Shown piece by piece: positions 28,504-37,160 of a stretch of 53,147 bases of DNA. Origin of the DNA: Streptomyces sp. F63 (GTDB taxonomy: Bacteria; Actinomycetota; Actinomycetes; Streptomycetales; Streptomycetaceae); NCBI RefSeq assembly GCF_018070345.1, contig NZ_JAGPXX010000040.1, positions 1 to 53,147 of the forward strand, written 5' to 3'. Each line of letters opens with the position of its first letter. The first letter of the stretch is position 1. The notes under the pieces are model-generated. The model was not told where the DNA came from, ran no database searches, and worked only from the letters and a program-made list of their open reading frames with translations. The position numbers were made by a program, and so were the translations under genes.

Positions 28504-28581
28504 ACCCCGGGCGGGTGGGGTGGTGCGCGTCCACGCAATAGGGTGTACGCGCATCGCCCCGCCGCCAACTCGGGGGAATCC

Positions 28582-28722
28582 GTGCCGTCTTGCCGTCGGG
28601 AGCCCCGGAAGGGCAGTTCCCGCGTCCGGGCCGGCCCGCGGCGCACCCGGCGGGTGGGCGGGGCCGTGGTCCGCTTCCCGAGCCCCTCGGACGGCATCGA
28701 GGCCATCGCCGTCACCCCGTAA
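28582..28722 (+). CDS. Possible small protein or C-terminal relic
   Basis: A 46-codon frame from GTG 28582 behind GGGGGA, ending FPSPSDGIEAIAVTP before TAA. The end looks protein-like, the front is arginine-rich. It fills the gap between the ALF gene and the membrane protein gene and could be a short coupled gene or relic. Confidence 0.25.
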   Translation: MPSCRREPRKGSSRVRAGPRRTRRVGGAVVRFPSPSDGIEAIAVTP

Positions 28723-28746
28723 GCCCGCACCGGACGGAGACCTGCT

Positions 28747-29124
28747 GTGCTGACCTCTCACTTCTCCCGCGCCGACTGGTGGATCGCCGCCTTCGTGGCG
28801 GGCACCGCGGCCGCGGTGGCCTTCCAGTCCCTGATCCTCGAGAGGAGGAACAAGTGGAAGGTGATCGTGCTCCCCGCCGGCGCGGCGCTCGCCATCGGCC
28901 TCGACTCGGCCGTGCGGGAGTACGAGGGGAACACCCCGCTGGAGCTGTACACGCTGGCCATGCTCAGCCTCGCCCTGACGAGGGTCGTCTTCGCACGCTA
29001 CATAGGGCGCCAGATCGAACTGGCCCGCTCCGGACAGCCCGTCCAGGAGCCGACGGGCAAGCAGATCGCCGTCTTCGTCCTCACCTTGATGGCCATCATC
29101 CTGGCCATCGCCGTCACCCTCTGA
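28747..29124 (+). CDS. Small membrane protein downstream of the ALF gene
   Basis: 125 residues with about four hydrophobic segments (WWIAAFVAGTAAAVAFQSLI; VIVLPAGAALAIGL; LYTLAMLSLALTRVVFA; IAVFVLTLMAIILAIAVTL). GTG start with GGAG about 7 nt upstream. No family recognised. Its position 240 nt after the ALF gene, in the same direction, is where an immunity gene would lie if the ALF protein belongs to a contact-dependent or toxin-like system; that is inference only. Confidence 0.65.
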   Translation: MLTSHFSRADWWIAAFVAGTAAAVAFQSLILERRNKWKVIVLPAGAALAIGLDSAVREYEGNTPLELYTLAMLSLALTRVVFARYIGRQIELARSGQPVQEPTGKQIAVFVLTLMAIILAIAVTL

Positions 29125-29270
29125 GCCACCCGGCCGGAGCCCCCGGTGCCGCTCCCCCGTGCCGCGCCGGCTCCCGGGCGCACCGGTGACGGCGCGCGGC
29201 CGGCCGGCCGGTGCCCGCGTTCTCCTGGACGCGTTCACGGCCCGGCCGAGGTGGCCCGGAGGGTGACACG

Positions 29271-29310
29271 CGCGAGGGCCGGAAGGGGGTACGCCCCTCC
29301 GGCCCTCGCG
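29271..29310 (-). terminator. Terminator hairpin after the Rpf-LysM-SLT gene
   Basis: A long stem, 12 bp perfect plus further pairs across one bulge, around a short loop, about 45 nt past the stop at 29354. Confidence 0.6.
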
Positions 29311-29353
29311 GCCACTGCGCCGCCGTCCGTTCCGGCCGGCCGCGACGGTCCGG

Positions 29354-30424
29354 TCAGTAGGGGCCGTTGACGTTGTCGATCGACCCGTAGCGGTCGGCCG
29401 CGTAGTTGCAGGCCGCGACGATGTTGGCGACCGGGTCGTACTGGCTGTTCGCCGTGCCCGGCACGTGGTACTCGTCGAAGGTCGGCTTGATGACCTGCAG
29501 CAGACCAATGGACGGGGTGCCCTTCTGGGCGTTGATGTCCCAGTTGTTGACGGCGTTCGGGTTGCCGTCCGACTCCCGCATGATGTTGCGGTGGATCCCC
29601 TCGTAGGTGCCGGGGATGCCGTGCTGCTTCATGATGTCCAGGGCCTCGCGGATCCAGCCGTCCAGGTTGTTCGGGTAGGACTTCCCGGAGGCGGAGGCGG
29701 AGGCGGAGGCGGCCGGGGCGGGGGGCGCGGGCTTCGCCTGCTGCGCCGCCGTGCCGCCGTGCCCCGCCCCGGTCAGCGGGGCGTCGAGGGAGAGCTCCTG
29801 GCCGGGGAAGATCAGGTGCGGGTTGTCGCCCACGGTCTCGCGGTTGGCCGCGTAGACGGCCTGCCAGCCGCCGTCGACGTCGTGGACGGTGGCGATCCGG
29901 TGCAGCGTGTCGCCGCTGACGACGGTGTAGGACTCCGGACGGGCCTGCTTCCGCTCGGCCTTCGGCTGCGCGGCCTTCGGCTTGGCCGGGGAGGCCGCCT
30001 TCTGCTGCGCGGCCGTGTCGATGTCCGGCGCCCCGGAGTCCCGGGTCAGTCCGGCCCTGGGACCGCAGGTGGGCCAGGCGCCCGGGCCCTGGGCGGCGAG
30101 CAGCTTTTCGCCGGCGGCGATCTGCTGGTCCTTGGTGGCGAGGTCGGCGCGCGGCGCGTACTCGGTGCCCCCGACCGACTGCCAGCTCGACTGGGAGAAC
30201 TGCAGTCCGCCGTAGTAGCCGTTGCCGGTGTTGGCGGACCAGTCGCCGCTGCTCTCGCAGGCGGCGACCTCGTCCCAGACGGCGACGGGAGCGGCGTTCG
30301 CGCTGCCCGCCGTCAGCAGGGGTGCGGCGATGCCCGCACCACCGGCCGTGAGAACGACGGAAACGCGCGAGGCGTGACGGGAAATCATAGAAGTGCGCGG
30401 GCGGCGATGGCGGCCACGAGACAT
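29354..30424 (-). CDS. Secreted Rpf-LysM-SLT muralytic enzyme
   Basis: 356 residues: signal peptide (about 1-44, …GSANA), an Rpf/transglycosylase-like domain (WDEVAACESSGDWSANTGNGYYGGLQF; Glu of ACESSG is the catalytic residue), a charged spacer, LysM (YTVVSGDTLHRIATVHDV; PHLIFPGQELSL, about 165-215), an Ala/Ser linker and a C-terminal SLT-like lytic transglycosylase domain (IMRESDGNPNAVNNWD; GTPSIGLLQVI; QYDPVANIVAACNYA). Two muralytic domains in one enzyme suit peptidoglycan cleavage during germination or hyphal growth. The long leader carries a ydaO-type c-di-AMP riboswitch, a known control of resuscitation-factor genes in Streptomyces. Confidence 0.93.
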   Translation of the reverse strand: MSRGRHRRPRTSMISRHASRVSVVLTAGGAGIAAPLLTAGSANAAPVAVWDEVAACESSGDWSANTGNGYYGGLQFSQSSWQSVGGTEYAPRADLATKDQQIAAGEKLLAAQGPGAWPTCGPRAGLTRDSGAPDIDTAAQQKAASPAKPKAAQPKAERKQARPESYTVVSGDTLHRIATVHDVDGGWQAVYAANRETVGDNPHLIFPGQELSLDAPLTGAGHGGTAAQQAKPAPPAPAASASASASGKSYPNNLDGWIREALDIMKQHGIPGTYEGIHRNIMRESDGNPNAVNNWDINAQKGTPSIGLLQVIKPTFDEYHVPGTANSQYDPVANIVAACNYAADRYGSIDNVNGPY

Positions 30425-30442
30425 AGGTGTGCGTCCTCTCCT

Positions 30443-30660
30443 GCGCCTGCGAGGTTAGCTGTCGGATTCGGGCTGGAGTTGCCCGGCCCATTCCCCTGCG
30501 CCAGGACGCGTTCGGAATGGGCTTCACCCCTAGCCGGACCGCGCGAAAGCACGGCACGGCAGTATGTGGTTTCCCCGCTCCTGCCGCGTTGAGCTGCTGT
30601 TTCTCCACCGGCCGGGCGGCAGGACTCGGCGTGTTACCGGCGGTGGAACCCCCGTCATGG
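30443..30660 (-). promoter_or_regulatory. ydaO/yuaA-type c-di-AMP riboswitch
   Basis: On the reverse strand the leader carries the conserved ydaO blocks in order: GCCGAGTCCTGCCG, GGGGAAACCA, GGGGTGAAGCC, and CCCGAATCCGACAGC followed by TAACCTCGCAGGCG, ending about 20 nt before the ATG of the Rpf gene. These match the class that binds cyclic di-AMP and usually shuts off expression when ligand is bound. Exact ends are estimated. Confidence 0.9.
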
Positions 30661-30675
30661 GGCGGAGGCGAGGAC

Positions 30676-30704
30676 ACATAAACACAGCGATTTGGTAAAG
30701 ACAA
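30676..30704 (-). promoter_or_regulatory. Candidate promoter for the riboswitch-controlled gene
   Basis: Reverse strand TTGTCT (30704-30699) and TTATGT (30681-30676) with 17 bases between, just upstream of the riboswitch 5' end. Spacing and position fit a housekeeping-type promoter, though neither hexamer is perfect. Confidence 0.45.
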
Positions 30705-31248
30705 GACGAGCGGAAACGATCTCATTCCGAACCGCAGCCGATCCCGCCATTACGGACACCGTGCGCACCCGGCTCTTACCGGAGGGTAAATGACCTGCAC
30801 AGCGCCGGGTACTCAATTCTCGGCACACCAAGGAGAATCCGGGATTCCCGCGGTAAAGGATCTCTTCGGGCCGGGCGGGCACCCGGCGGGGAATGTGATA
30901 CAGGACACGCCCCAACGGCGGGTCCGCCACAAACAGTCCCGAGCGTAATGAAGTGGACTTTCCAGGTAAGACACCCAATTAGAACTTTGCGCCACGCATG
31001 CCGTGCCCAGTCCACGGACCGCCGGTCGCCGGTATCGCCGGTCGCCGGTTCCCGGCGGGCACACCGTCTCCGCGGGCGGCTCGGCCCGTCCCTGCGGCGC
31101 CCGGCGGCGTGCCGCCCCGAAAGCACCGGGTGACATCCGGAGCGGTGGGTAGACGGAACTACCTCCGCGGTCAAGGGGCGGAACCGGCCGATGTCGTCCG
31201 GACCGCCGGGCCCCGCGGAGTTTCCGTGAGCGGAAGGAGGCGGACGCC
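30705..31248. other. Divergent intergenic region, no gene called
   Basis: About 540 bases between the riboswitch promoter and the SpoIIE gene. It has direct repeats of CGCCGGTCGCCGGT around 31018-31052. Reverse-strand frames here lack family features. It should hold the promoter of the downstream phosphatase. Confidence 0.4.
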
Positions 31249-32472
31249 GTGACCGACGCGGTGCGGGTGGGAAAGGTGCTCACCGGCCTGATGCAGGCCG
31301 GCCACACCACGGCGCTGGAGCAGCTGCCGGGCGTCGTGGCCGGGCACGCGGACACCGTGGGCCTGCACGATGTGGCGCTGTTCGCGGTGGACCTCCAGGA
31401 GAGGGTGATGCGGCAGTTGACCGGCCGGGGACCGGACGCGGGCGAGGGCGGAGAGGAGCTGGCCGTCGACGGCACGCTGCCGGGCCACGCGTACCAGAAC
31501 GTGACCATCGTCACCGAGTCCGCCCCGGCGGCGGCAGGGGGCCGGCGCCGGTGGTGGGCCCCGGTCACCGATGGGGTGGAACGCCTGGGCATGCTGCGCG
31601 CGGACACGGCCGCCGAGGACGAGGAGACCCGCGACGCGGTCCGCGACCTGGCGTCACTGGTGGCGCTGCTGCTGCTCAGCAAGCGGTCCTTCAGCGACTC
31701 GTACGCCCGCCTGGTGCGCAGCAGACCGATGAACGTGGCCGCGGAGATGCAGTGGAACCTCACGCCGCCCCCTGCCTTCGCAGGCCACGGCGCCACCGTC
31801 AGCGCCGCCCTGGAACCGGCCTACGAGGTCGGGGGCGACGCCTACGACTACGCCCTCACCGGCACCAATCTGTACCTGGGCGTCTTCGACGCCATGGGCC
31901 ACGACACCACCGCCGGGATCACCGCCAATGTGGCGGTGTCCGCCTGCCGCAACGCCCGCCGCCAGGGCGCCTCCCTGGCGGACGCCAGCCGGATGGTGGA
32001 GAAGACGCTGAACGAGCAGTTCGGCACCAGCCGGTACATCACCGGGATCCTGGCCGACATCGATCTGGTCACCGGCCGGCTGACCTGGGTCAACCGCGGC
32101 CATCACCTGCCGGTGGTCATCCGCTCGGGCAACGGACCCCGCCAGCTGGCCTGCCCGCCGGCGGGTCCGATGGGCGCCTCCCTGGGCCTGCCCGTGACCG
32201 TGTGCGAGGAGCAACTGGAGCCCGGCGACCGCCTGCTGCTCTACACGGACGGCATGACCGAGGCCCGCGGGGCCGACGGCAAGCAGTTCGGCATGAGCCG
32301 CTTCGTGGACTTCGTCCTGCATCACCACGGTGACGGGCGGCTCCCCCTGCACGAAACGCTGCGGCGCCTGATGCACGCGGTGCTCGACCACCACGACGGC
32401 AAGCTCGACGACGACGCCACCGTCCTGCTCGCCGAGTGGGCCGGCGGCCGCCAGGAGGACCTGGTCCCCTGA
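31249..32472 (+). CDS. PP2C/SpoIIE-family phosphatase with N-terminal sensor region
   Basis: 407 residues. The first 160 resemble a degenerate GAF-type sensor (HDVALFAVDLQERVMRQLTG; VTDGVERLGMLRAD), with no membrane helix apart from a short LASLVALLLLSK stretch. The SpoIIE domain follows: MQWNLTPPPAF, YEVGGDAYDYAL, LGVFDAMGHD, LTWVNRGHHLPVV, LLLYTDGMTEARG, DDDATVLLAEW. All metal-binding aspartates appear present. GTG 31249 lies 8 nt after GGAGG. Likely a stress or development phosphatase acting on an anti-sigma-factor antagonist. It is soluble, unlike the membrane-bound paralogue at 2823-3974. Confidence 0.9.
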   Translation: MTDAVRVGKVLTGLMQAGHTTALEQLPGVVAGHADTVGLHDVALFAVDLQERVMRQLTGRGPDAGEGGEELAVDGTLPGHAYQNVTIVTESAPAAAGGRRRWWAPVTDGVERLGMLRADTAAEDEETRDAVRDLASLVALLLLSKRSFSDSYARLVRSRPMNVAAEMQWNLTPPPAFAGHGATVSAALEPAYEVGGDAYDYALTGTNLYLGVFDAMGHDTTAGITANVAVSACRNARRQGASLADASRMVEKTLNEQFGTSRYITGILADIDLVTGRLTWVNRGHHLPVVIRSGNGPRQLACPPAGPMGASLGLPVTVCEEQLEPGDRLLLYTDGMTEARGADGKQFGMSRFVDFVLHHHGDGRLPLHETLRRLMHAVLDHHDGKLDDDATVLLAEWAGGRQEDLVP

Positions 32473-32665
32473 AGCGGCCACCGGGCCGGCCCCCGCCCCC
32501 ACCGGCCCGGCACGATCGGTGGACGGCGTACGTTGGAACCGGTGGCGGACGGCATCCTGGCCCGGTTCGCCAACGGCCGCACCGACAGGCGGCACAGACC
32601 GAACCGACAGGCGGCGCACGCCGGCCGGCACGCGCCACGCGCCGCTCCGACCCGAGGATCTCCGT

Positions 32666-33595
32666 ATGCCCGCCCGTTCCCGTTCCCGTTCCCGTCTCCG
32701 TTCCCGTTCCGTGGCCGCGACCTCCGCCGCCGCTGTCGTCCTGCTGGCCGTCACCCTGAGCGGCTGCTCCAACGGCTCGGACGGACACGGGGATTCGTCC
32801 TCCGACGGACACTCCCGCACAGAGGCTCCGGGCGCCGACGCGATCAGCCACATCCACGGGCTCGGCGTCAACCCGGGCGACGGCAAACTCTACGTCGCCA
32901 CGCACCACGGTGTCCTCGCGGTGGACGACGACGGTTCGTCCCGGCGCGTGGGCGACACCGCCGACTACATGGGCTTCACCGTCGCCGGGAAGGACACCTT
33001 CCTCGGCAGCGGGCACCCGCCCGAGGGGAGCGGCGACCACGCCAACCGCGGCCTGATCAGGAGCACCGACGCCGGGAAGACCTGGACCTCCCTCTCCCTC
33101 GCGGGCAAGGCCGACTTCCACTCCCTCGAAGAGGTCGACGGCACCATCTACGGCTACGACAGCACGGCCGGTCTGCTGCGCGTCAGCGAGGACGGCGAGA
33201 AATGGGACGAGCGCGCCCAACTGGCGGCCCTGGACATCGCCGTGGACCCCGCTGACCCCGGCACCGTCCTCGCCACCACCGAGAGCGGCGTGGCACGGAG
33301 CACCGACGGCGGCAAGACCTTCGGCACCGGGAGCGAGCCGGTGCTGACGCACCTCTCCTGGGCACGGGGAGCGAAGGGAGAGGCGCTCTACGGCATCGCC
33401 CCCGGCGGGGAGGTGCACCGCAGCACCGACGGCGGAAAGAGCTGGACGGAGACCGGGACCGTGCCCGGCGGGCAGCCGCAGGCGCTGACGGCCGTCGACG
33501 CCGACCGTGTGCTGGCCGCCACCGGGGACGGGGTCCACGAGTCGCGCGACGGCGGCAAGACCTTCACCCGGCGCCTGGCGATGTCCGGGGACTGA
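32666..33595 (+). CDS. BNR/sortilin-like lipoprotein (F510_1955 family)
   Basis: 309 residues: basic N-terminus, hydrophobic segment and lipobox (LSGC), an acidic His/Ser linker, then a beta-propeller with repeated Asp-box motifs (STDAGKTW, SEDGEKWD, STDGGKTF, STDGGKSW, SRDGGKTF) and the family opening ISHIHGLGVNPGDGKLYVATHHG. Named as F510_1955-family glycosylhydrolase-like lipoprotein; catalytic activity is unproven. ATG 32666 follows GAGGA; frames open upstream are shadows. It is convergent with the glucuronoyl esterase gene over a strong hairpin. Confidence 0.85.
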   Translation: MPARSRSRSRLRSRSVAATSAAAVVLLAVTLSGCSNGSDGHGDSSSDGHSRTEAPGADAISHIHGLGVNPGDGKLYVATHHGVLAVDDDGSSRRVGDTADYMGFTVAGKDTFLGSGHPPEGSGDHANRGLIRSTDAGKTWTSLSLAGKADFHSLEEVDGTIYGYDSTAGLLRVSEDGEKWDERAQLAALDIAVDPADPGTVLATTESGVARSTDGGKTFGTGSEPVLTHLSWARGAKGEALYGIAPGGEVHRSTDGGKSWTETGTVPGGQPQALTAVDADRVLAATGDGVHESRDGGKTFTRRLAMSGD

Positions 33596-33624
33596 CGGCG
33601 TCCGGGCACTGTCGCGGAGAAAGC

Positions 33625-33657
33625 CGGAGCCCGGCGCGGCTCGCGCGCCGGGCTCCG
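33625..33657. terminator. Bidirectional hairpin terminator
   Basis: A perfect 14-bp stem (33625-33638 with 33644-33657) with a five-base loop between the convergent lipoprotein and esterase genes. Confidence 0.65.
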
Positions 33658-33725
33658 CGACTCACTCCGGGAACAGGCCGGTCCGGGGCCGGTCCGCCGG
33701 CCCCTTCCCCACGGCCCGGCCGGGA

Positions 33726-34991
33726 TCAGTCGGTCAGGGTCGGGGTCTGCCAGTTCCTCCACTGGGAGAGGTTGCCGGACTTCTTGCCCGAGATCCTGAT
33801 CGTGCCGGTGCTGCTGCCCGTCCCCAGCATGTACGTCTGGATGTGCTGCTGCAGCGGGCCGCGCCACTCGGACCGGCTGGCGCAGTGGTTGCCGTCCTGG
33901 ATGTCGGACCAGTACGTGATGTTGCCGCCGGCACCGAGCGCCTTGTAGACCTCCGCTCCGCCGAGGGCCGCCACGCTCCCGGAGGTCGCGGCCAGCCAGT
34001 CGATGTGCGGGTTCTCCATGATGAAGAGTCCGCGCGGGGCGACCATGCCCACGATCTCGTGGGTGTCCACCGGCAGCCCGGACGGATTGCCGGTGTACGA
34101 ACCGAACGCGTCACCGAGCCACGGCTGCTCCCCGTAGCCACTGCTCAGCGGCTGCGCGCCGTTCTCCCGCGGAATGCTGCGGAAGGCGGGGGCACCGCCG
34201 GTGCCCGACTCGATCGGCATGGTGAGAGCGATGCGCTGGTCGAACGCACCGGCCACGAAGGCGCCCTTGCCGTACCGGGAGCAGCCGGTGACGCCGGTGC
34301 CCTCGGCCTTGAGGACGCTGCCGTCCGACTGCTCGATGACGTCGATGATCCGGCTGACGCCCCATGCCCAGGCCATCAGCAGTCCGGTGCTGCTGCTGGA
34401 GCCGTAGACGCTGTAGAAGGCGCCCTGCTTGTTGTTCCGCGGGGTTCCCTCCCGGCCGACCGCGAACGGGTCGAAGCTGATGACGGCGGCGCCGGCGGCC
34501 TTGATCGTGGCGGTGTCCGCCCCGAAGCCGCCGTAGACGATGACGGCCGGGAAGGGGCCGGAGCCGCTGGGCAGCTCGACGCGGGCGGAGAAGCTCGAAC
34601 TCCGGCCGCTGTCCGAGACATTGACGGTGATGTTGCTGCGGGAGACCGTGCCCGTGACGCTCTGGGGCTTGGCGGGCTTCGTGCCGTAGACCGTCTTCTC
34701 CGCCAGCTTCTTGATCTCGGCACGGCGGCACCGCCAGTCGGACTTGGCGGTGACGCGCGAGCCGTCCAGCCTCGTGAACGGGTCGGGAAGCAGGGAGTTG
34801 GCGGGTGTGGAGCCGGGGTCGGGCACGTTGCAGTCGGCACCGTCGAATTCGACGTCGGCCGCGAACCGCGGGGTGGCTCCGGGGCTGCCGGCGGCCACCG
34901 CCTGTGGGCCGAGGGTGGCGACGCCCAGGCTCGCGACGGTCACGAAGACCGCGGCGGCCCAGGTCCGCGGCCGGTATCGATGGAAGCGCAT
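33726..34991 (-). CDS. Secreted CE15 glucuronoyl esterase
   Basis: 421 residues with a signal peptide (about 1-34) and the alpha/beta-hydrolase fold of carbohydrate esterase family 15. The nucleophile motif GCSRYGKGA is diagnostic; PFPAVIVYGGFG precedes the oxyanion region, PIESGTGGAP follows the nucleophile, and DGNHCAS holds the catalytic His. CE15 enzymes cut ester links between glucuronoxylan and lignin alcohols. ATG 34991 has GGAGG 9 nt upstream. With the GH43-like protein it suggests plant-biomass use. A LacI-like palindrome lies about 100 bp upstream. Confidence 0.9.
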   Translation of the reverse strand: MRFHRYRPRTWAAAVFVTVASLGVATLGPQAVAAGSPGATPRFAADVEFDGADCNVPDPGSTPANSLLPDPFTRLDGSRVTAKSDWRCRRAEIKKLAEKTVYGTKPAKPQSVTGTVSRSNITVNVSDSGRSSSFSARVELPSGSGPFPAVIVYGGFGADTATIKAAGAAVISFDPFAVGREGTPRNNKQGAFYSVYGSSSSTGLLMAWAWGVSRIIDVIEQSDGSVLKAEGTGVTGCSRYGKGAFVAGAFDQRIALTMPIESGTGGAPAFRSIPRENGAQPLSSGYGEQPWLGDAFGSYTGNPSGLPVDTHEIVGMVAPRGLFIMENPHIDWLAATSGSVAALGGAEVYKALGAGGNITYWSDIQDGNHCASRSEWRGPLQQHIQTYMLGTGSSTGTIRISGKKSGNLSQWRNWQTPTLTD

Positions 34992-35086
34992 GTGGGGGAA
35001 CCTCCATAAGGAAGGCGCGCAGCCGAGGGAACGGCTCCCTGGCCGACGACATGGAGCCGCGAAGTTGACACCGCGCGCCAGATGGT

Positions 35087-35100
35087 GGGAAACGTTCGGG
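35087..35100. promoter_or_regulatory. LacI-like operator upstream of CE15 gene
   Basis: GGGAAACGTTCGGG is an imperfect palindrome centred on AACGTT, the core favoured by LacI-family sugar repressors, about 96 bases upstream of the CE15 start. The 34992-35497 divergent gap has no other feature I can support. Confidence 0.35.
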
Positions 35101-35497
35101 CCGTCAGGCGGCTGCAGCTGCCCCCAGACTCCAGCCACGGCCCAGAACACTCGCACGGTATAAGGGCGTTGACCGCCCCCACAAGCCCGCGCCGGACAGG
35201 CCTGTCAGGCGCCGCGCCGTGCGCCCGCGCCCGCGCTCCGAGGACGGTGCCCGGAGGGAAGCAGGGCAGGAGAGCTCCCCGCGGAGGTGAGCGGCAAAGG
35301 TCGCCGGGCGGTTCGCAGCGGACCGGGCGGCCATGCCGCTCCGTACGCGCTCCTGTACGCCCGGGAGCCGCCGGCCCCGGTGTTCCACCCAGAGCGAGCC
35401 ATGTCCGGTTTCTCACCTTTGGCCACGATTGTGACGGAGCTGTTTCGCGAGGGAAGTGAGGGTAACCCGGTGCCGGCAGCGACTTCCGAGGAGAGGG

Positions 35498-35980
35498 GTG
35501 GCAGTTGTGCGAGGTGTCCCTGGCAGGCAGTTCTTTCCGGGCCGCCGGTCGGCCCGGTCGGCAGCGGCCCTGCTCCTCGCGGCGGCCGCGCTCGCCGGAT
35601 GCGGCGGCGACGACACGGCGGAAGGGGAGTCGGGTCTGAACGTCGGCGAGGTCCAGGAGGCGTTCGAACGCGGTGACCCGGAGTCGGTGACCGGGGAGAG
35701 AGGAACGTTCAACGCCCGCGTCGAGAACGTGATCTCACCGTGGGCGTTCACCATCGGCGGTGGCGAGTTCGGCGATGCGGATCCGCTGCTGGTCATCGAG
35801 GAGGCTATGCCCCCGGTGGACCAGGACGATCGGGTGCGGGTCGAGGGCACTATACACCAGTTCGACTTGTCGCGGGTCCAGAAGGATCTCGGGGTGGATC
35901 TCGCGGAGCCGCTCTATCAGGACTTCTCCGGCGAGCCGTATGTGAAGGCCGACAAGATCGCCGAAGACGTCGGCGAGTAG
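35498..35980 (+). CDS. Small lipoprotein, tandem paralogue 1
   Basis: About 160 residues from GTG 35498 (35507 and 35456 are alternatives), with a hydrophobic segment and lipobox (ALAGC). The mature part has a beta-rich domain: RGTFNARVENVISPWAFTIGG, LLVIEEAMPPVDQDDRVRVEGTI, FDLSRVQKDLGVDLAEPLYQDF, PYVKADKI. It aligns by eye with the next gene product, so they are tandem duplicates with an OB-fold-like look. Anchored outside the membrane; function unknown. Confidence 0.75.
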   Translation: MAVVRGVPGRQFFPGRRSARSAAALLLAAAALAGCGGDDTAEGESGLNVGEVQEAFERGDPESVTGERGTFNARVENVISPWAFTIGGGEFGDADPLLVIEEAMPPVDQDDRVRVEGTIHQFDLSRVQKDLGVDLAEPLYQDFSGEPYVKADKIAEDVGE

Positions 35981-36158
35981 CGGAGCTCCCGCCGCCAGCG
36001 AGACGGCCCGCCCGGCGGCAAGCCGGAGAGTTGCGGAGAGAGGAATCCGCCGCGCTCCGGAGTAAGGACCGCACGCCCCTGAGCCCCTTTCGCCGCCCGG
36101 ATGGAGGCGACCCCGTGGGGTGCGCGAGGCCCGAGAGATTCCCGGCGAGAGGACGAGC

Positions 36159-36686
36159 ATGCGACTCACAGCAGGACACCGCCGCGCGCGGAAGGCCACC
36201 CCCCTGTTCCTCGCTCTGGCCCTGGCCGCCGTGCCTCTGGCCGGATGCGGTGAGGAGGGCGGGAACGCCAGGCCCGAGGCCTCCGTGCGCGTCGAGGAGT
36301 CCCCTGGGGACGGCGACGGGTACGAGTTCGTCTACGGGGACCTGGCGGAGGGCGAGTTCTGGAACGACGTGGACACCTGGGCGGGCAGGCGGGTGACCAT
36401 CACCTCCACGGTCCACGACGTCATCGACAGCCACTTCTTCACGATCGCCGGCACCCGGGGCGACGCCCCGAAGGATCTGCCGGTCGTCTCCGCGGCGGCC
36501 GTCAGGGAGGGCAGGATCGAGGATGGGGACACCGTGCGGGTCACCGGCACAGTGCGGAAGGCGTTCGACGTCGCGGAGGCGGAGAGGGAACTCGGCCTGG
36601 ACTGGGAGGACGAGCTCCTCACCGACTGGCAGGACGAGAACTACATCGTCGCATCACGGGTCGACACCTCGGCCAGTCTGGACTGA
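36159..36686 (+). CDS. Small lipoprotein, tandem paralogue 2
   Basis: 175 residues from ATG 36159, with a lipobox PLAGC and an acidic spacer. The domain RRVTITSTVHDVIDSHFFTIAG … DTVRVTGTVRKAFDVAEAERELGLDWEDELLTDWQDENYIVASRV parallels the previous protein segment by segment (VRVEGTI/VRVTGTV; KDLGVDL/RELGLDW; PYVKADKI/NYIVASRV). The genes are 178 nt apart in the same direction. Similar lipoproteins occur in actinobacteria without a known role. Confidence 0.78.
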   Translation: MRLTAGHRRARKATPLFLALALAAVPLAGCGEEGGNARPEASVRVEESPGDGDGYEFVYGDLAEGEFWNDVDTWAGRRVTITSTVHDVIDSHFFTIAGTRGDAPKDLPVVSAAAVREGRIEDGDTVRVTGTVRKAFDVAEAERELGLDWEDELLTDWQDENYIVASRVDTSASLD

Positions 36687-37160
36687 CCGACCCCTGCCGC
36701 CGCGCGGGCGAAGAAGCGTGAGCTGCCCACGGTGCCCTTCGGGCCCGAGTCCGCGACGGCCACGAGAGCCGCCGACGGCGCAAGCCCGGCGGGCGGGTCA
36801 GCGGTGCGGCGGCGCACGAGCACTGGAGGCACAGGACCTCGCGGTTCAGGTGAGGCCGGCCGACAGGAGCGCCGGAGTCGTGCGCGGGGCAGCCTCCACG
36901 TCGGCCCGTGCGGCCGCGGGGGTGGTGCCCGGCCCCGGCCGCAGATTGCCGTGGGGCAGTCCGGCCAGTTCGGCGAGGGCGACGGATCCCGTCCGGAGGC
37001 TCCTCCCGCCACCGCTTCAGGAGATCCTGGAAGCCGACGGCGCCGTGCGGGTGGGCGATCGGGTCGTCCGGCCGGGCGCACCTTTCAGCGTTGCAGTAGC
37101 CGGGGGCGCACTGGGCGTGGAACCACGCGTGTCGGAGCGGTTCACTGCCAAGCTGGTGGG

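Noticed and set aside
25384..29508. A 1,374-codon reverse-strand open frame across the ALF gene
   Set aside because: It is the antisense of an extremely Ala-rich, GC-rich gene; its Gly/Arg-rich translation has no domain and no ribosome binding site, while the forward strand has a signal peptide and repeats.
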